A stretch of DNA of 64,000 bases from Gammaproteobacteria bacterium UBA7376 (GTDB lineage: Bacteria; Pseudomonadota; Gammaproteobacteria; Pseudomonadales; Azotimanducaceae), in contig DKNY01000008.1 in the NCBI GenBank assembly GCA_002470275.1, positions 1 through 64,000 on the forward strand. Reading direction: 5' to 3'. The notes below the pieces were generated by a model, which saw only the letters and a program-made list of their open reading frames with translations, was not told the origin of the DNA and searched no databases. Both the position numbers and the translations under genes were made by a program. Below, piece after piece: positions 16,850-29,875 of the stretch. Numbering within the stretch: position 1 is the stretch's first letter; each line of letters begins with the position of its first letter.

Positions 16850-17266
16850 CTAACGCCTTCGGCGCTTGAGCTCCTCGAGCGTGCGCTGCTTGGCCATGGC
16901 TTCTGCCATCATTGCCGCAACCAGGGAGTACTCCGTGTCGGCCTGTTGCTGCATTGCGGCCTCGGCTTCCTTGCGCGCCTCTTCTGCCGCCGCCTCGTCG
17001 AGGTCCTCGGCTCTCAGCGCAGTATCCGCTAGCAACGTGACGAAGCCTGGCTGCACCTCAAGGAAACCGCCGGAGGCATAAAAAATTTCTTCGCCGCCAT
17101 CTTCGAGGTGCAGCGTAACAGGACCTGGCTTTATCCCTGTGAGAAGAGGGGCATGGCCCGGCATAATACCCAGCTCTCCGATAGTACCGCGCACGGACAA
17201 GCCGGTAATGGTGCCGGAAAACAATGAGGCTTCAGCGCTCACGATTTCACATTGTAAGGTGGCCAA
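16850..17266 (-). CDS. atpC: ATP synthase epsilon subunit
   Basis: Central-stalk subunit of F1 that links rotation to the catalytic head and can inhibit ATP hydrolysis. The 138 residues carry the N-terminal beta-sandwich (IVSAEASLFSGTITGLSVRG, GELGIMPGHAPLLTGIKPG) and the C-terminal helical hairpin rich in Ala/Glu ending KRRRR. It is the last atp gene, 48 nt after atpD, followed by glmU. Confidence 0.96.
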   Translation of the reverse strand: MATLQCEIVSAEASLFSGTITGLSVRGTIGELGIMPGHAPLLTGIKPGPVTLHLEDGGEEIFYASGGFLEVQPGFVTLLADTALRAEDLDEAAAEEARKEAEAAMQQQADTEYSLVAAMMAEAMAKQRTLEELKRRRR

Positions 17267-17314
17267 AATCTTGTTCCTTATCTCAGTGCGATTGGTCCGC
17301 TATCGGCGCAGCCG

Positions 17315-18763
<1,449 letters not shown>

Positions 18764-19624
18764 TTATACTGCCGCCGCTCCTGACACGATCTCAGCAATT
18801 TCCTGAGTAATCGCCGCCTGCCGAGCATTGTTATAGATCAAGCGAAGTTCATCTATTAGCTTTTCTGCATTTTCAGTCGCGTTCTTCATAGCAATCATCT
18901 TGGCTGCCTGCTCACAGGCCCCGTTCTCGATCACTGCTTGATAAACCTGAGACTCTAGGTACCTCAACAAGAGGCCCTCAATAAGCTGCTGAGCGTCTGG
19001 CTCATAGATATAGTCCCAGCGGTGGCGATAGGCCTCTTCGTCCGACGGGTCCAAAGGCAGCAGCTGCCGCACCACGGGGGTTTGGGTCATGGTGTTTTCA
19101 AATTCGTTGCTAGCCAGATAAAGCTGGTCGATTGACCCATTAGAATACGCATCTAGCATCACGCGAATACCGCCAATGAGGTCGGCGATGGACGGCGTCT
19201 CCCCTACATCGGCCATAACGGCGATCACGTTTCCGCCGATGGATCGGAAAAATGGGCCTGCCTTATTGCCAATAAGGCCCAAATCCACCTCGATCCCTCG
19301 AGCATCAAGCTCTGCCAGCTCTCTAACGACCTTCCTGAAGAGGTTGACGTTGAGGCCGCCGCAGAGGCCTCGATCCGATGACACAACGATATAGCCCACC
19401 CGCTTAACTTCGCGCGCCACCATAAAGGCATGTTTGTACTCAGGATTGGAGTTCGCCAGATGGCTGATCACGCTACGAATTCGCTGGCTGTAGGGCTTGC
19501 CATGCTGCATGCGGTCCTGGGTGCGGCGCATCTTGCTCGCCGCTACCATTTGCATCGCGCTGGTGATCTTTTGCGTGTTTTGCACGCTGCCGATCTTGTT
19601 CTTAATTTCTTTACCGACTGCCAT
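18764..19624 (-). CDS. atpG: ATP synthase gamma subunit
   Basis: The rotary shaft of F1. The 286-residue protein begins with the characteristic coiled-coil helix ([30 protein letters not shown]) and ends with the partner helix ([20 protein letters not shown]). The central Rossmann-like part has [19 protein letters not shown]. It is between atpA and atpD. Confidence 0.97.
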   Translation of the reverse strand: MAVGKEIKNKIGSVQNTQKITSAMQMVAASKMRRTQDRMQHGKPYSQRIRSVISHLANSNPEYKHAFMVAREVKRVGYIVVSSDRGLCGGLNVNLFRKVVRELAELDARGIEVDLGLIGNKAGPFFRSIGGNVIAVMADVGETPSIADLIGGIRVMLDAYSNGSIDQLYLASNEFENTMTQTPVVRQLLPLDPSDEEAYRHRWDYIYEPDAQQLIEGLLLRYLESQVYQAVIENGACEQAAKMIAMKNATENAEKLIDELRLIYNNARQAAITQEIAEIVSGAAAV

Positions 19625-19641
19625 GGTCCGTACCCCTCGTC

Positions 19642-21186
19642 CTAGTAGGCCTGGGTCGCCTTGAATTTCTTGATGATGTCATGAAGCGTTGCCACGACAT
19701 CATCGTTGTAAGCGCCGGCATCATTTGTAGAGGCCACGAACTCGGCGTATTCGGCGTTCATAAAGCTCAACAGGCCTTGCTCGAAGTCCAACACCTTGTC
19801 CACTGGCACATCTTCCAAATATCCTTCGTTCGCGGCGAAGAGCACGGTGCCCATTTCGGCGACGGACATGGGCGAGAACTGCTTTTGCTTCATTAGCTCG
19901 GTGACGCGCTGGCCATGCTCTAGCTGACGCCGGGTCGCCTCGTCGAGGTCAGATGCGAACTGTGAGAAAGCGGCCAGCTCACGATACTGAGCCAACGCAT
20001 TTTTAATACCGCCAGATATCTTTTTCATGAAGGGCACCTGGGCAGAACCGCCCACCCGTGAGACTGAGATACCCGGGCTCATGGCGGGGCGAAGCCCGGC
20101 GTTGAAATTCTCGGCCTCAAGGAATATCTGGCCATCGGTAATGGAGATCACGTTGGTAGGTACGAACGCAGAGACGTCCCCCGCTTGGGTTTCAATGATA
20201 GGCAGCGCGGTCAACGAACCGGTCTTGCCCTTGACCGCACCATCGGTGATGTTTTCCACATAGTCTGCATTCACACGAGCTGCTCGCTCGAGTAACCGTG
20301 AGTGCAAATAGAATACATCCCCTGGGTAGGCTTCCCGTCCGGGTGGGCGCTTCAGCAACAGAGAAATCTGGCGGTAGGCCCAGGCTTGCTTTGTCAGGTC
20401 ATCGTAGATCACCAGCGCATCTTCACCAGTATCACGGAAGTATTCACCAATAGAGCACCCTGAGTAAGCAGAGATAAACTGCATGGCGGCCGGGTCCGCT
20501 GCGCCCGCAGCGACAACGGTCGTATATTCCATGGCCCCGTTCTCCTCCAGGGTGCGAACGATGTTAGCGATGGTCGACATCTTCTGACCGATGGCCACGT
20601 AGACGCACTTAATGCCGCTGGTTTTTTGGTTGATGATGGCGTCAATGGCGATGGCGGTCTTACCGATCTGGCGGTCGCCAATAATCAGCTCACGCTGTCC
20701 CCGGCCAACGGGCACCATAGCGTCAATACACTTAAAGCCTAGCTGGACCGGTTGATCTACGGACTGTCGCGCAATAACCCCGGGCGCGACCTTTTCGATA
20801 GGTGAACTCCCCGTGGCGTTCAAGGGCCCTTTGCCGTCAATGGGATTCCCCAAAGCGTCCACAACGCGGCCCAAGAGTTCAGGCCCCACGGGGACCTCTA
20901 GAATGCGGCCGGTGCAGCGGGCAGTCATACCCTCACGCAGCTGGTCATACTCACCCAGTACCACCACGCCCACAGAGTCTCGCTCGAGGTTAAGAGCCAT
21001 ACCAAAGAGGCCCCCATCGAACTCGATCATTTCGCCATACTGCGCGTCGGCAAGGCCATGAATTCTAACGATGCCGTCGGAAACCCCAACGACGGTTCCC
21101 TCGTTCTTGGCTTCTGCCTTGATATCGAGGCCCTGAATCCGATTTTTGATGATGTCGCTAATTTCGGAGGGATTCAGTTGCTGCAT
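19642..21186 (-). CDS. atpA: ATP synthase alpha subunit
   Basis: Non-catalytic nucleotide-binding F1 subunit. The 514 residues carry the P-loop GDRQIGKT at about residues 169-176, the start [18 protein letters not shown] typical of proteobacteria, and [17 protein letters not shown], which holds the arginine finger. It lies 38 nt after atpH and 17 nt before atpG. Confidence 0.98.
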   Translation of the reverse strand: MQQLNPSEISDIIKNRIQGLDIKAEAKNEGTVVGVSDGIVRIHGLADAQYGEMIEFDGGLFGMALNLERDSVGVVVLGEYDQLREGMTARCTGRILEVPVGPELLGRVVDALGNPIDGKGPLNATGSSPIEKVAPGVIARQSVDQPVQLGFKCIDAMVPVGRGQRELIIGDRQIGKTAIAIDAIINQKTSGIKCVYVAIGQKMSTIANIVRTLEENGAMEYTTVVAAGAADPAAMQFISAYSGCSIGEYFRDTGEDALVIYDDLTKQAWAYRQISLLLKRPPGREAYPGDVFYLHSRLLERAARVNADYVENITDGAVKGKTGSLTALPIIETQAGDVSAFVPTNVISITDGQIFLEAENFNAGLRPAMSPGISVSRVGGSAQVPFMKKISGGIKNALAQYRELAAFSQFASDLDEATRRQLEHGQRVTELMKQKQFSPMSVAEMGTVLFAANEGYLEDVPVDKVLDFEQGLLSFMNAEYAEFVASTNDAGAYNDDVVATLHDIIKKFKATQAY

Positions 21187-21224
21187 GTTCGTTTCCTTTT
21201 AATCTCGTTTCGCGTCGGAGGTGC

Positions 21225-21764
21225 CTAGCTCTGCACCAGCGTATCCACTAATTTCGTTAATCGACCCCGTACCGAACCATCGATGATTACGTCGCCCGCC
21301 CGGATCACTGCGCCACCCACCAATGCTTCGTCAATGCGCACGGTGGATGAAATTTCTTTATCAAACTTTTGTTCCAGGGCGCTAACAAGGAGGGCTTCCT
21401 GGCTCTCCGTCAGAGCCCTGGCCGATATAATCTCCACCTCAAGGCTGCGTTCCTGCTCGGCGCGAAGCGCTTCGTATTGTTCGCGCACTTCTTGGATGAG
21501 CCCCAGACGATCATGCTCAGCCAAGGCCTGCAGAAAACGCTCGGCGTCACTGCTGACTTCGTCTGCGCACAGTGTAGCCAGTCGCTTGGCCTTGTCGTTT
21601 GCAGTGAACTCCGGGCTGTTCAGCATCAGCGCGACCGTCGCGTCATTAGCTGCAGCATCGAGGGTCGCCATGGTTTTGGACCATTCCTCAAGCTGCTTTG
21701 CTTCCGTCGCCAAATCGAACAGCGCATTTGCATAGGGTCTTGATAGCGTTGCTAGCTCCGTCAT
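21225..21764 (-). CDS. atpH: ATP synthase delta subunit
   Basis: Peripheral-stalk subunit joining F1 to the b subunits. The 179-residue protein has the N-terminal helical bundle (LSRPYANALFDLATEAKQLE) and the C-terminal family signature region with VRIDEALVGGAVIRAGDVII and DGSVRGRLTKL. It begins 3 nt after the atpF stop. Confidence 0.96.
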   Translation of the reverse strand: MTELATLSRPYANALFDLATEAKQLEEWSKTMATLDAAANDATVALMLNSPEFTANDKAKRLATLCADEVSSDAERFLQALAEHDRLGLIQEVREQYEALRAEQERSLEVEIISARALTESQEALLVSALEQKFDKEISSTVRIDEALVGGAVIRAGDVIIDGSVRGRLTKLVDTLVQS

Positions 21765-21767
21765 AGC

Positions 21768-22238
21768 TTAGAGCTCAGCAGCCAGCTTTTTCAGCATGGC
21801 GTCGTGCTTGTCTGCATCCACGCTGTCTTCGATTATGCGTTCAGCGCCGGTGACCACTAATTCGGCAACCTGGGCGCGCAGCGACTCTTTCGCCCGATTG
21901 ACTTCTTGTTCGATCTCCGCCTTCGCGGCTTCAACCAGTCGTTCGCCTTCACCGCGTGCCTCAGTCTTGGCTTCCTCCACCATTTGGCTCGCACGCGCGC
22001 GGGCTTGCTCAATGATTGCTGAGGCTTCTGCCTTTGCCGTTGTAAGTTCTTCTTCGGCATTGCTGGCTGCAAGCGCCAGCTTTTGATCCGCTTCTTCTGA
22101 CGCTCTCAGCCCGGCAGCAATGGTCTCTTGCCGCTCTCTCATGGCTGCGCCAACCAGCGGCCAGATAAACTTCATACAAAACCAAACAAAGAAGAAAAAC
22201 GTAATGCTTTGGCCGATTATCGTTGCGTTTAGATTCAT
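21768..22238 (-). CDS. atpF: ATP synthase b subunit
   Basis: Peripheral-stalk subunit with a single N-terminal membrane helix ([20 protein letters not shown], then CMKFIWPLV) and a long charged Ala/Glu-rich helix that dimerises and holds F1. The 156 residues match the E. coli protein. Only one b-type gene is present, so the stalk is a b homodimer. Confidence 0.96.
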   Translation of the reverse strand: MNLNATIIGQSITFFFFVWFCMKFIWPLVGAAMRERQETIAAGLRASEEADQKLALAASNAEEELTTAKAEASAIIEQARARASQMVEEAKTEARGEGERLVEAAKAEIEQEVNRAKESLRAQVAELVVTGAERIIEDSVDADKHDAMLKKLAAEL

Positions 22239-22306
22239 CGCACTTCTCTCGTCAATTTACTTTCTGCGGTTGTGGCGGGCAGCAGGTAGGGCACACATTC
22301 CCCAAC

Positions 22307-22326
22307 GTCCTGGCTCCCCACAGGAC
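22307..22326. repeat. Stem-loop in the atpE-atpF spacer
   Basis: GTCCTG (22307-22312) and CAGGAC (22321-22326) pair across an eight-base loop in the 106-bp gap between atpE and atpF. No T-run follows. A hairpin here could set the high atpE expression relative to atpF by mRNA processing or partial attenuation, which is an inference from other atp operons. Confidence 0.4.
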
Positions 22327-22344
22327 CGCCAACCATTTGCGGTT

Positions 22345-22638
<294 letters not shown>

Positions 22639-22642
22639 CTAG

Positions 22643-23500
<858 letters not shown>

Positions 23501-23594
23501 CTATCGCTCACCTGTCTCGGGCCTATCTCGACCCTTTATTCCTGGCCTCTCGAACAAACGTCTACTCTCTGGCCTCCAGCTTCGCCCCTGACGG

Positions 23595-23999
23595 CTAAAC
23601 CTCGGTTTCTCGAACCGTGCCAAACAGCGCCCAAAGATGACCGGATTGGGCGGCCACTATGCCGACGACGAAGGCCAAGGCGTCGATTTCCAGAGTCACT
23701 ATGGCGATCACCATAAGCGAACAGGAAAAAACAAACTTCAACACGCCCTGACGCAAAATCCTGGCTGCGTCCAGAGACGTCGAACTCCCCCAGACCCAAT
23801 AAGCGGTTGGCACTGCTGCCGTCGCCCATCCTATGAGCGCACTAACACCTTGATGCAACCCAAATCCTAAGGACCCTAGGCAACAGACCAAACCCATTAG
23901 GAGTTGGTAGCCCACGATGGAGGAGGGGCCGAGGCGTTCGGGGGGCCGCTTCTTTGCGGCGCGTAGTATAGGTTCCGGCTTGCTCTCATTCAATTGCAT
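23595..23999 (-). CDS. atpI: ATP synthase assembly protein AtpI
   Basis: Small membrane protein that helps build the c-ring. The 134-residue product has four hydrophobic segments (YQLLMGLVCCLGSLGFGLH, ALIGWATAAVPTAYWVWG, LKFVFSCSLMVIAIVTL, AFVVGIVAAQSGHLWALFG) in the AtpI pattern. The sequence is poorly conserved, but the first position of the atp operon, 12 nt after parB, supports the call. Confidence 0.88.
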   Translation of the reverse strand: MQLNESKPEPILRAAKKRPPERLGPSSIVGYQLLMGLVCCLGSLGFGLHQGVSALIGWATAAVPTAYWVWGSSTSLDAARILRQGVLKFVFSCSLMVIAIVTLEIDALAFVVGIVAAQSGHLWALFGTVRETEV

Positions 24000-24011
24000 T
24001 TGGGCGAAATA

Positions 24012-24917
24012 TCATTCAGGTAGCTTTAACTTTTCTAGTACGCCGTCCAGTTCTTCTAGGCTCGCGTATTTGATGGTCAGAGAGCCGGCGCCCCCAGGAC
24101 CCTGTTTGATTTCAACGCCGGCTCCCAAATGGTCCATCAACCGGCGCCTGAGCAACTGAATATCGCCATCCACCTCTTGGGCCCTAATCGCAGGATTCTT
24201 TGGGCTTAAGGTCCGCTTAACCAAGGCTTCTGTCTCTCTAACCGACAGCTTCCCGCTCACCACTTGGTCGGCGGCTCTATCCTGAACCAGGCCTGACAGA
24301 CTCAGCAGGGCACGCGCATGCCCCATTTCCAGCTCGCCCTGCTGCAAATACTGGCGCGCGACGCTGCCCAGGTTTAACAGGCGCAGGCTGTTGGCAATAG
24401 AGGCTCGGGATTTTCCCACCACCTCTGCGACCTCTTGTTGGGTGAGATCAAATTCTTTGCGTATACGCTCCAACCCCAGGGCCTCCTCCAGAGCGCCAAG
24501 GTCTTCCCGCTGAATATTCTCGATCAGCGCAATAGCGGAAGCTTCTCGGTCTGACACGTCCTGTCGCACAGATGGAATCGTCTTCAGGCCAGCCAACTGG
24601 GCGGCGCGCCATCGCCTCTCGCCGGCAATCAGCTCATAGCCCCCGGAGAGGCGAGGTCGGACTACAATTGGCTGCAACACGCCGCGCTGACGAATACTCT
24701 CCGCCAACTCTTCTAGCGTTTCGGGGTCGAAATACTGCCGCGGTTGGTATGGGCTCCGCTCTATTTGGCCCACCGGTATCGCCAGAATTGCGGGAGCAGA
24801 ACTTGTTGCAGTATCTGAAGGTGTGGACGGCTGCGCCGCGCTATCCGCCATCATCCTTTTTTTCGAGGCCTCAGACAGCAGCGAGTCTAGACCCTTGCCC
24901 AATCTCGTCTTACTCAT
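24012..24917 (-). CDS. parB: Chromosome partitioning protein ParB
   Basis: CTP-dependent DNA clamp that loads at parS and spreads to organise the origin. The 301-residue protein has the N-terminal box ERSPYQPRQYFDPETLEELA, the CTP-binding GERRWRAA and the ENIQREDLGALEEA segment. A helix-turn-helix region contains GKSRASIANSLRLLNLG, and a C-terminal dimerisation domain ends the protein. Its predicted sites, two parS palindromes, lie about 11 kb away in recF. It is 87 nt after parA on the same strand. Confidence 0.97.
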   Translation of the reverse strand: MSKTRLGKGLDSLLSEASKKRMMADSAAQPSTPSDTATSSAPAILAIPVGQIERSPYQPRQYFDPETLEELAESIRQRGVLQPIVVRPRLSGGYELIAGERRWRAAQLAGLKTIPSVRQDVSDREASAIALIENIQREDLGALEEALGLERIRKEFDLTQQEVAEVVGKSRASIANSLRLLNLGSVARQYLQQGELEMGHARALLSLSGLVQDRAADQVVSGKLSVRETEALVKRTLSPKNPAIRAQEVDGDIQLLRRRLMDHLGAGVEIKQGPGGAGSLTIKYASLEELDGVLEKLKLPE

Positions 24918-25004
24918 TCAGGAGTCCCTTCCTCTGTGTACATGCCAATCGCGTAGGCGCCTGCCCCGTCATGACGAACTTCAACCCAACTGGGCTCACT
25001 TGTT

Positions 25005-25775
25005 TCACGGCCCGCCGCCATGCCGCTTGAGCATCTCTGCGGCCAAGGCCTGATATGCCACCGAGCCTCTCGATGTGTGATCATACAGTAAGACCGGCAA
25101 ACCATGACTCGGCGCTTCGGCCAGGCGCACATTTCTCGGCACCACGGTGCGGAAAACTTTATCGCCAAAATATTGAATGAGCTGTCGTGATACATCCACG
25201 CTGAGGCTGTTTCTTGCGTCATACATCGTGCGCAAGAGGCCATCGATTTCCAGATCGGGATTAGCGACCTCACGGATGCCTTCTATCGTCTCCAAAAGGG
25301 CCGACAGTCCCTCCAACGCATAGTACTCACACTGCATGGGGATCAATACCCCGGTCGCTGCCACCAGGGCATTGACCGTTAAAATACTGAGCGCAGGTGG
25401 GCAGTCGATGACGACATATTCGAATGCCCCAGCCTCTTGTTTGAGCTTATTCGCGAGAATCCGTTCGCGGCCCTCAATGCTCATGAGGGCGACTTCGGCT
25501 CCAGTCAGCTCGATATTGGCGGGCAGCACTGAAAAACCTGCCGTAGAGGACTGTACAACTTCTCCTAAGGCGACATCCTGCTGCAGCCACTGGGCCGCCG
25601 TGAGGTCTAGGGCATTTTTATCCACGCCGCTGCCCATGGTTGCGTTGCCCTGGGGGTCAAGGTCTGCCAATAACACCTGATGCCCAAGATGCGCCAATGC
25701 AGCGCTAAGGTTTACGCTGGTCGTGGTCTTCCCGACCCCTCCCTTCTGATTGGCTACCGCGATCACTCGTTGCAA
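25005..25775 (-). CDS. parA: Chromosome partitioning ATPase ParA (Soj)
   Basis: Walker-type ATPase that moves ParB-parS complexes. The 256-residue protein has the deviant Walker A NQKGGVGKTTT at about residues 8-18, LLADLDPQGNATMG, and the Walker B-like YVVIDCPPALS. I use the TTG at 25775 because GGGAG lies 9 nt before it. This start overlaps the end of rsmG by 13 nt, and a GTG three codons later is the alternative. It forms a pair with parB. Confidence 0.96.
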   Translation of the reverse strand: MQRVIAVANQKGGVGKTTTSVNLSAALAHLGHQVLLADLDPQGNATMGSGVDKNALDLTAAQWLQQDVALGEVVQSSTAGFSVLPANIELTGAEVALMSIEGRERILANKLKQEAGAFEYVVIDCPPALSILTVNALVAATGVLIPMQCEYYALEGLSALLETIEGIREVANPDLEIDGLLRTMYDARNSLSVDVSRQLIQYFGDKVFRTVVPRNVRLAEAPSHGLPVLLYDHTSRGSVAYQALAAEMLKRHGGGP

Positions 25776-26374
25776 TGTTCTACGCTCCCGTCATTGCCAG
25801 GTTGCCGAGCATCATCAGCCCAGGTCATTAGCTGTAAATAGTGGGGGTGCGCAATGCCAGGAATATCGCAGCGCATCTCCTGAAGACGATACTCCTCCCC
25901 CCCGGTTTGGTCTTGCTCCTCCGCCAACGCATGACCATAAACAATCACCCGGCCCTGCTTGGACAAATGCACCGATGCGGTGGGCCAGAGCGCCCCGGCC
26001 GTCGCTACGCCCCGGGCCAGAATGGTATCAAAGTGAGGCAGCCCATCTGCTGCCGCAACCAAGTTTTTTTCCACCAAGGTGACGTTGGCAAGCTTCAGCT
26101 CCTGACAGACAGCGTGTAAAAAACGGATGCGGCGTGACATTCGGTCACAGAGATAGAACCGTTTTTTCGGCAGGGCGATGGCTAGGGGTATCCCTGGTAA
26201 GCCAGCACCCGTCCCGATGTCCAGCACTGAGGGGCCGTGCACCCATGGGTAGGCACTCAAACTATCCATTAGGTGTCTGGACACCAAGCGATTCATGTCC
26301 TGGCGAGAAATGAGATTGACGCGCCGGTTCCACTTTTGCAGCAGCGTCGCAAAGCCCGCGAGCTGATCGATCAT
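25763..26374 (-). CDS. rsmG: 16S rRNA (guanine-N7) methyltransferase RsmG
   Basis: Methylates G527 of 16S rRNA using S-adenosylmethionine. The visible 203 residues hold the SAM-binding motif VLDIGTGAGLPGIPLAIALP and LKLANVTLVEK. The first ATG at 26374 has no ribosome binding site and would remove about 20 residues that relatives have before QLAGFATLLQKWNRR. Upstream in the same frame the sequence reads ADGLETFARSGSAWSKQ, a good match to the missing N-terminal helix. It could start at an ATT (26440, preceded by AGGGAA) or at a CTG at 26461 overlapping the mnmG stop. The true start is therefore probably upstream and non-canonical. Confidence 0.9.
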   Translation of the reverse strand: MIDQLAGFATLLQKWNRRVNLISRQDMNRLVSRHLMDSLSAYPWVHGPSVLDIGTGAGLPGIPLAIALPKKRFYLCDRMSRRIRFLHAVCQELKLANVTLVEKNLVAAADGLPHFDTILARGVATAGALWPTASVHLSKQGRVIVYGHALAEEQDQTGGEEYRLQEMRCDIPGIAHPHYLQLMTWADDARQPGNDGSVEHCNE

Positions 26375-26457
26375 CTCGACGGTTATCTGCTTCGACCAGG
26401 CAGACCCGCTTCGGGCGAATGTCTCAAGGCCATCAGCAATTTGTTCCCTATTCGTGC

Positions 26458-28320
26458 TCAGCGAGCTGCAGCCGATTTTGCATGAACGAGCAAAATGGAG
26501 AGCGCAGCAGGTGTCATTCCGGGAATGCTGGCTGCCCTGGCAAGCGTGGCCGGACGCTGATGATCGAGCTTCTGGCGCAGCTCATTGGATAACCCCTGCA
26601 GGGTTAAAAAGTCTATGGACGACGGTATGGCAATGCTCTCATGTCGTCGAATCTTGTCGATTTCCTCATCCTGACGCTTGATGTATCCCGCGTACTTGGT
26701 TTCGATCTCCACCTGCCTCATGGCCCGCCTTTCGGTGATTTCTTCAACGGACATGGCTTTGGCGATCTGCTCAGCGTCAATATCCGGTCTCTTCATTGTG
26801 TCTAGGAGCGTGGTTTCTCGCCGCAGATCGAGTCCCAACCTTTGGGCGAGCGGGCTTCCGGGCATCACCACGTGCTTCGCGTAATCTGCTCGAATGCTCG
26901 CTAGGGCCTTCATTTTGTCGGCGAAAAACGCTTGGCGCTCTGGGCCCACCAAACCAAATTCAATCGCCAGGGGCGTCAATCGCTGGTCAGCATTATCCTG
27001 GCGCAAGCGCAGGCGGAATTCTGCTCGACTGGTGAACATTCGGTACGGCTCGTTGGTACCGAGGTTGATCAAATCGTCCACCAGCACACCGATATAGGCC
27101 TCATCTCGTCGCGGCTCCCAAGGCGCCTTTCCCTGAACCTGACGGGCAGCGTTGATTCCTGCTAGCAGACCTTGGGCCCCGGCTTCTTCGTACCCCGTAG
27201 TCCCGTTTATCTGACCCGCGAAGAACAGGCCCGCCAATCCCTTGGTTTCTAAAGATCGCTGTAGGTCCCTGGGGTCGAAATAGTCATACTCGATGGCATA
27301 TCCAGGCCGTGAAATATGTGCGTGCTCAAACCCCACCATAGTACGCACCAGCGCAAGCTGAGCATCGAAGGGGAGGCTGGTTGAAATTCCGTTGGGGTAA
27401 AGCTCAGTTGTATTTAAGCCTTCTGGTTCGATAAAAATCTGATGGCTATTTTTATCTGCAAACCTAACGATTTTGTCTTCGATGCTGGGGCAATACCTCG
27501 GTCCCACTCCTTCAATGTTGCCGCTATACATGGCGGAGCGGTGGAGGTTTGCTCGGATGATATCGTGGGTGTGGGCATTGGTTTCGGTAATGAAGCAGGG
27601 CACCTGGGCCGGATGCTGACTCACATCGCCCATGGCCGACATCACGGGCCTTGGGTCGTCGCCTGGCTGGCTCTCTAGCCGGTCAAACGCTACGGTCCTA
27701 CCATCAATACGCGGTGGGGTTCCTGTTTTTAATCTGCCGACTCTAAAGGGAAGGGCTCTCAACCTCTTGGCCAGCGCGGTAGAGGGCGCATCCCCAGCCC
27801 TACCGCCACCTTGTTGGCTATCGCCAATGTGTATCTTGCCGCCCAGGAACGTGCCCGTCGTCAAGACCACGGCCTCAGCAAAAAAGGTCAGGCCCATTTC
27901 CGTTACACAACCCACAACCCGGTCGTTGACTACCGCTAGGTCCACGACGGATTGCTGGAATAAGCTCAGGTTCTCCTGTTTCTCTAGAACCGTTCGGACA
28001 GCGTTTTTGTACAGCGTCCTATCGGCCTGTGCCCGCGTGGCGCGGACCGCAGGTCCCTTACTCCCGTTCAGCACGCGAAAGTGGATGCCCGCCTGGTCTG
28101 CAGCGCGCCCCATAATGCCGTCCATCGCGTCGATCTCGGCGACAAGGTGGCTTTTACCAATGCCCCCGATGGCCGGATTGCACGACATTTGGCCGATGGT
28201 CTCAATGCTCTGTGTCAAAAGCAGCGTTCGCGCACCCATCCGAGCAGCGGCAGCAGCGGCTTCTGTGCCCGCATGACCGCCACCGATGACGATCACGTCG
28301 AACTTTGAGGGATAATCCAT
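26458..28320 (-). CDS. mnmG: tRNA uridine carboxymethylaminomethyl synthesis protein MnmG
   Basis: With MnmE it modifies uridine 34 of certain tRNAs, using FAD. The 620-residue protein has the FAD-binding [10 protein letters not shown] at about residues 12-21 and family signatures [15 protein letters not shown] and [17 protein letters not shown]. The C-terminal MnmE-binding region ends KSAAAR. Length is normal. It is followed by rsmG with the stop codon overlapping the possible upstream rsmG start. Confidence 0.97.
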   Translation of the reverse strand: MDYPSKFDVIVIGGGHAGTEAAAAAARMGARTLLLTQSIETIGQMSCNPAIGGIGKSHLVAEIDAMDGIMGRAADQAGIHFRVLNGSKGPAVRATRAQADRTLYKNAVRTVLEKQENLSLFQQSVVDLAVVNDRVVGCVTEMGLTFFAEAVVLTTGTFLGGKIHIGDSQQGGGRAGDAPSTALAKRLRALPFRVGRLKTGTPPRIDGRTVAFDRLESQPGDDPRPVMSAMGDVSQHPAQVPCFITETNAHTHDIIRANLHRSAMYSGNIEGVGPRYCPSIEDKIVRFADKNSHQIFIEPEGLNTTELYPNGISTSLPFDAQLALVRTMVGFEHAHISRPGYAIEYDYFDPRDLQRSLETKGLAGLFFAGQINGTTGYEEAGAQGLLAGINAARQVQGKAPWEPRRDEAYIGVLVDDLINLGTNEPYRMFTSRAEFRLRLRQDNADQRLTPLAIEFGLVGPERQAFFADKMKALASIRADYAKHVVMPGSPLAQRLGLDLRRETTLLDTMKRPDIDAEQIAKAMSVEEITERRAMRQVEIETKYAGYIKRQDEEIDKIRRHESIAIPSSIDFLTLQGLSNELRQKLDHQRPATLARAASIPGMTPAALSILLVHAKSAAAR

Positions 28321-28412
28321 ACGCTTCTCATTACCAGAGTGGGTAGGCTCGAAAATGTCGCGACAGTATAAGGTCGCTCGAGCGGAATGAAACTAGCCGT
28401 CGCCGGCAGGGC

Positions 28413-29840
28413 CTATTTTCCAATACAGAATTCTGAAAATATTTTCCCCAGCAGGTCATCCGGCGTCATCGTTCCCGTGATTTCTCCCAAATGACGATGA
28501 GCGATCTGCAGTTCCTCAGCGATCAATTCCGCGCTGTCGCCCTGTTGTATTAGGTTGTCAGCTAGCTCCAAACTTTGATACGCGGCCTTCAATGCTTCAA
28601 CGTGTCGCTGTCTAGCCGCAAAGGGCGCACTCGCCTGATTAAACTGGGCCGAATCAGCCACTCGCGCAATCAATGCGTCAAGCCCTAGACCCTGCTTGGC
28701 AGAAATGAAAATAGGCTCGGGCAATTCGCCTGGACCCGCAGCAAACAGTTGCCGCAGTGCAGCGTCATCCACCAAATCGATCTTATTGACCACCAACAAT
28801 AAGGCGTCCGGCCAACGACTGGTCGCTTCAGCAGGGAGGTCATCCTGCACAAGGCCCATTTCTTTGACGATGGCTGAGGCTTGAACCTGGATATCGTCAC
28901 GGGTAATCCCAGCGTTCACCTCATCCGCCGCAACCACAAGCAGCACGCGATCTGCGGCACCAATTTGTTCCCTGGCCCTGGCGATGCCTATCTGCTCCAC
29001 TGGGTCATCACTGTCCCGCAAGCCCGCGGTATCCACCAATCGAATGGGGAGGTCGTTGAGCAGAACGTCTACCTTCAGCAGGTCTCTCGTGGTGCCGGGC
29101 ACATCCGTAACAATGGCGGCCTCATCTCCAGACAGCCTATTGAGCAAGCTGGATTTTCCGACGTTTGGCGCGCCTACCAAGGCCACATCAAGGCCGTTAT
29201 TGATCAAGCGACCCTGACGGCTAGTCGCGATTAGGCTGCCGATGTCCCGGTATAGCTGGATGAAAAGCTTCCTCAAGCTGGCGTCCTGGAGAATCTCAAT
29301 ATCCTCATCGGGAAAATCTATGGCCGCCTCTACCTGCACCCGCAGGCGAATAAGTTGGGTCGTGATACTGTTTACCTGCTCAGAAAACACGCCCTTTAGC
29401 GTAGTGAGCGCTGCGCGCGCGGCTGACGCAGACCGCGCGGCAATCAGGTCGGCAATAGATTCCGCCTGCAAGAGATCGATTTTTCCGTTGGCAAAAGCCC
29501 GTTCACTGAATTCTCCCGGTCGAGCCAGGCGCGCACCACCATCACATAAGGCCGTCAGAATTTGTTGCTGAATGACGGGTCCTCCATGACCCTGAAGCTC
29601 AACAACATCCTCCCCGGTAAAGGACCTTGGTCCGGGAAAGTATATGGCAATGCCGTTATCTAAGGCGCCGTTTGAATCGCTGAAGTCGGCGTATGTAGCG
29701 TGACGCGGTTTAAGAGTTTTGTTGCACAAGCTTTCCGCCAGCGCGCTGGCACCGCTGCCGGAAAGACGAATGATGCCGATACCCCCTTGGCCGGGTGGGG
29801 TAGCAATAGCGCAGATTAGATCGTCGCTTGTTGTGGCCAA
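28413..29840 (-). CDS. mnmE: tRNA modification GTPase MnmE
   Basis: GTPase partner of MnmG. The 475-residue protein has an N-terminal tetrahydrofolate-binding domain (IATPPGQGGIGIIRLSG). An inserted G domain contains the P-loop GAPNVGKSS, DVPGTTRD, DTAGLRDSDD and NKID. The C-terminal Cys motif FCIGK ends the protein, as it should. It lies 92 nt upstream of mnmG. Confidence 0.97.
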   Translation of the reverse strand: MATTSDDLICAIATPPGQGGIGIIRLSGSGASALAESLCNKTLKPRHATYADFSDSNGALDNGIAIYFPGPRSFTGEDVVELQGHGGPVIQQQILTALCDGGARLARPGEFSERAFANGKIDLLQAESIADLIAARSASAARAALTTLKGVFSEQVNSITTQLIRLRVQVEAAIDFPDEDIEILQDASLRKLFIQLYRDIGSLIATSRQGRLINNGLDVALVGAPNVGKSSLLNRLSGDEAAIVTDVPGTTRDLLKVDVLLNDLPIRLVDTAGLRDSDDPVEQIGIARAREQIGAADRVLLVVAADEVNAGITRDDIQVQASAIVKEMGLVQDDLPAEATSRWPDALLLVVNKIDLVDDAALRQLFAAGPGELPEPIFISAKQGLGLDALIARVADSAQFNQASAPFAARQRHVEALKAAYQSLELADNLIQQGDSAELIAEELQIAHRHLGEITGTMTPDDLLGKIFSEFCIGK

Positions 29841-29875
29841 TTTGCTGCGCTCAGAGGCCTAGGCACGACACCCGA

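Noticed and set aside
23536..23829. 97-residue open frame overlapping atpI
   Set aside because: It is out of frame with atpI on the same strand, and atpI has the expected membrane pattern and position.
27632..28276. 214-residue open frame antisense to mnmG
   Set aside because: It is a shadow of the GC-rich codon pattern of mnmG and has no ribosome binding site or known domain.
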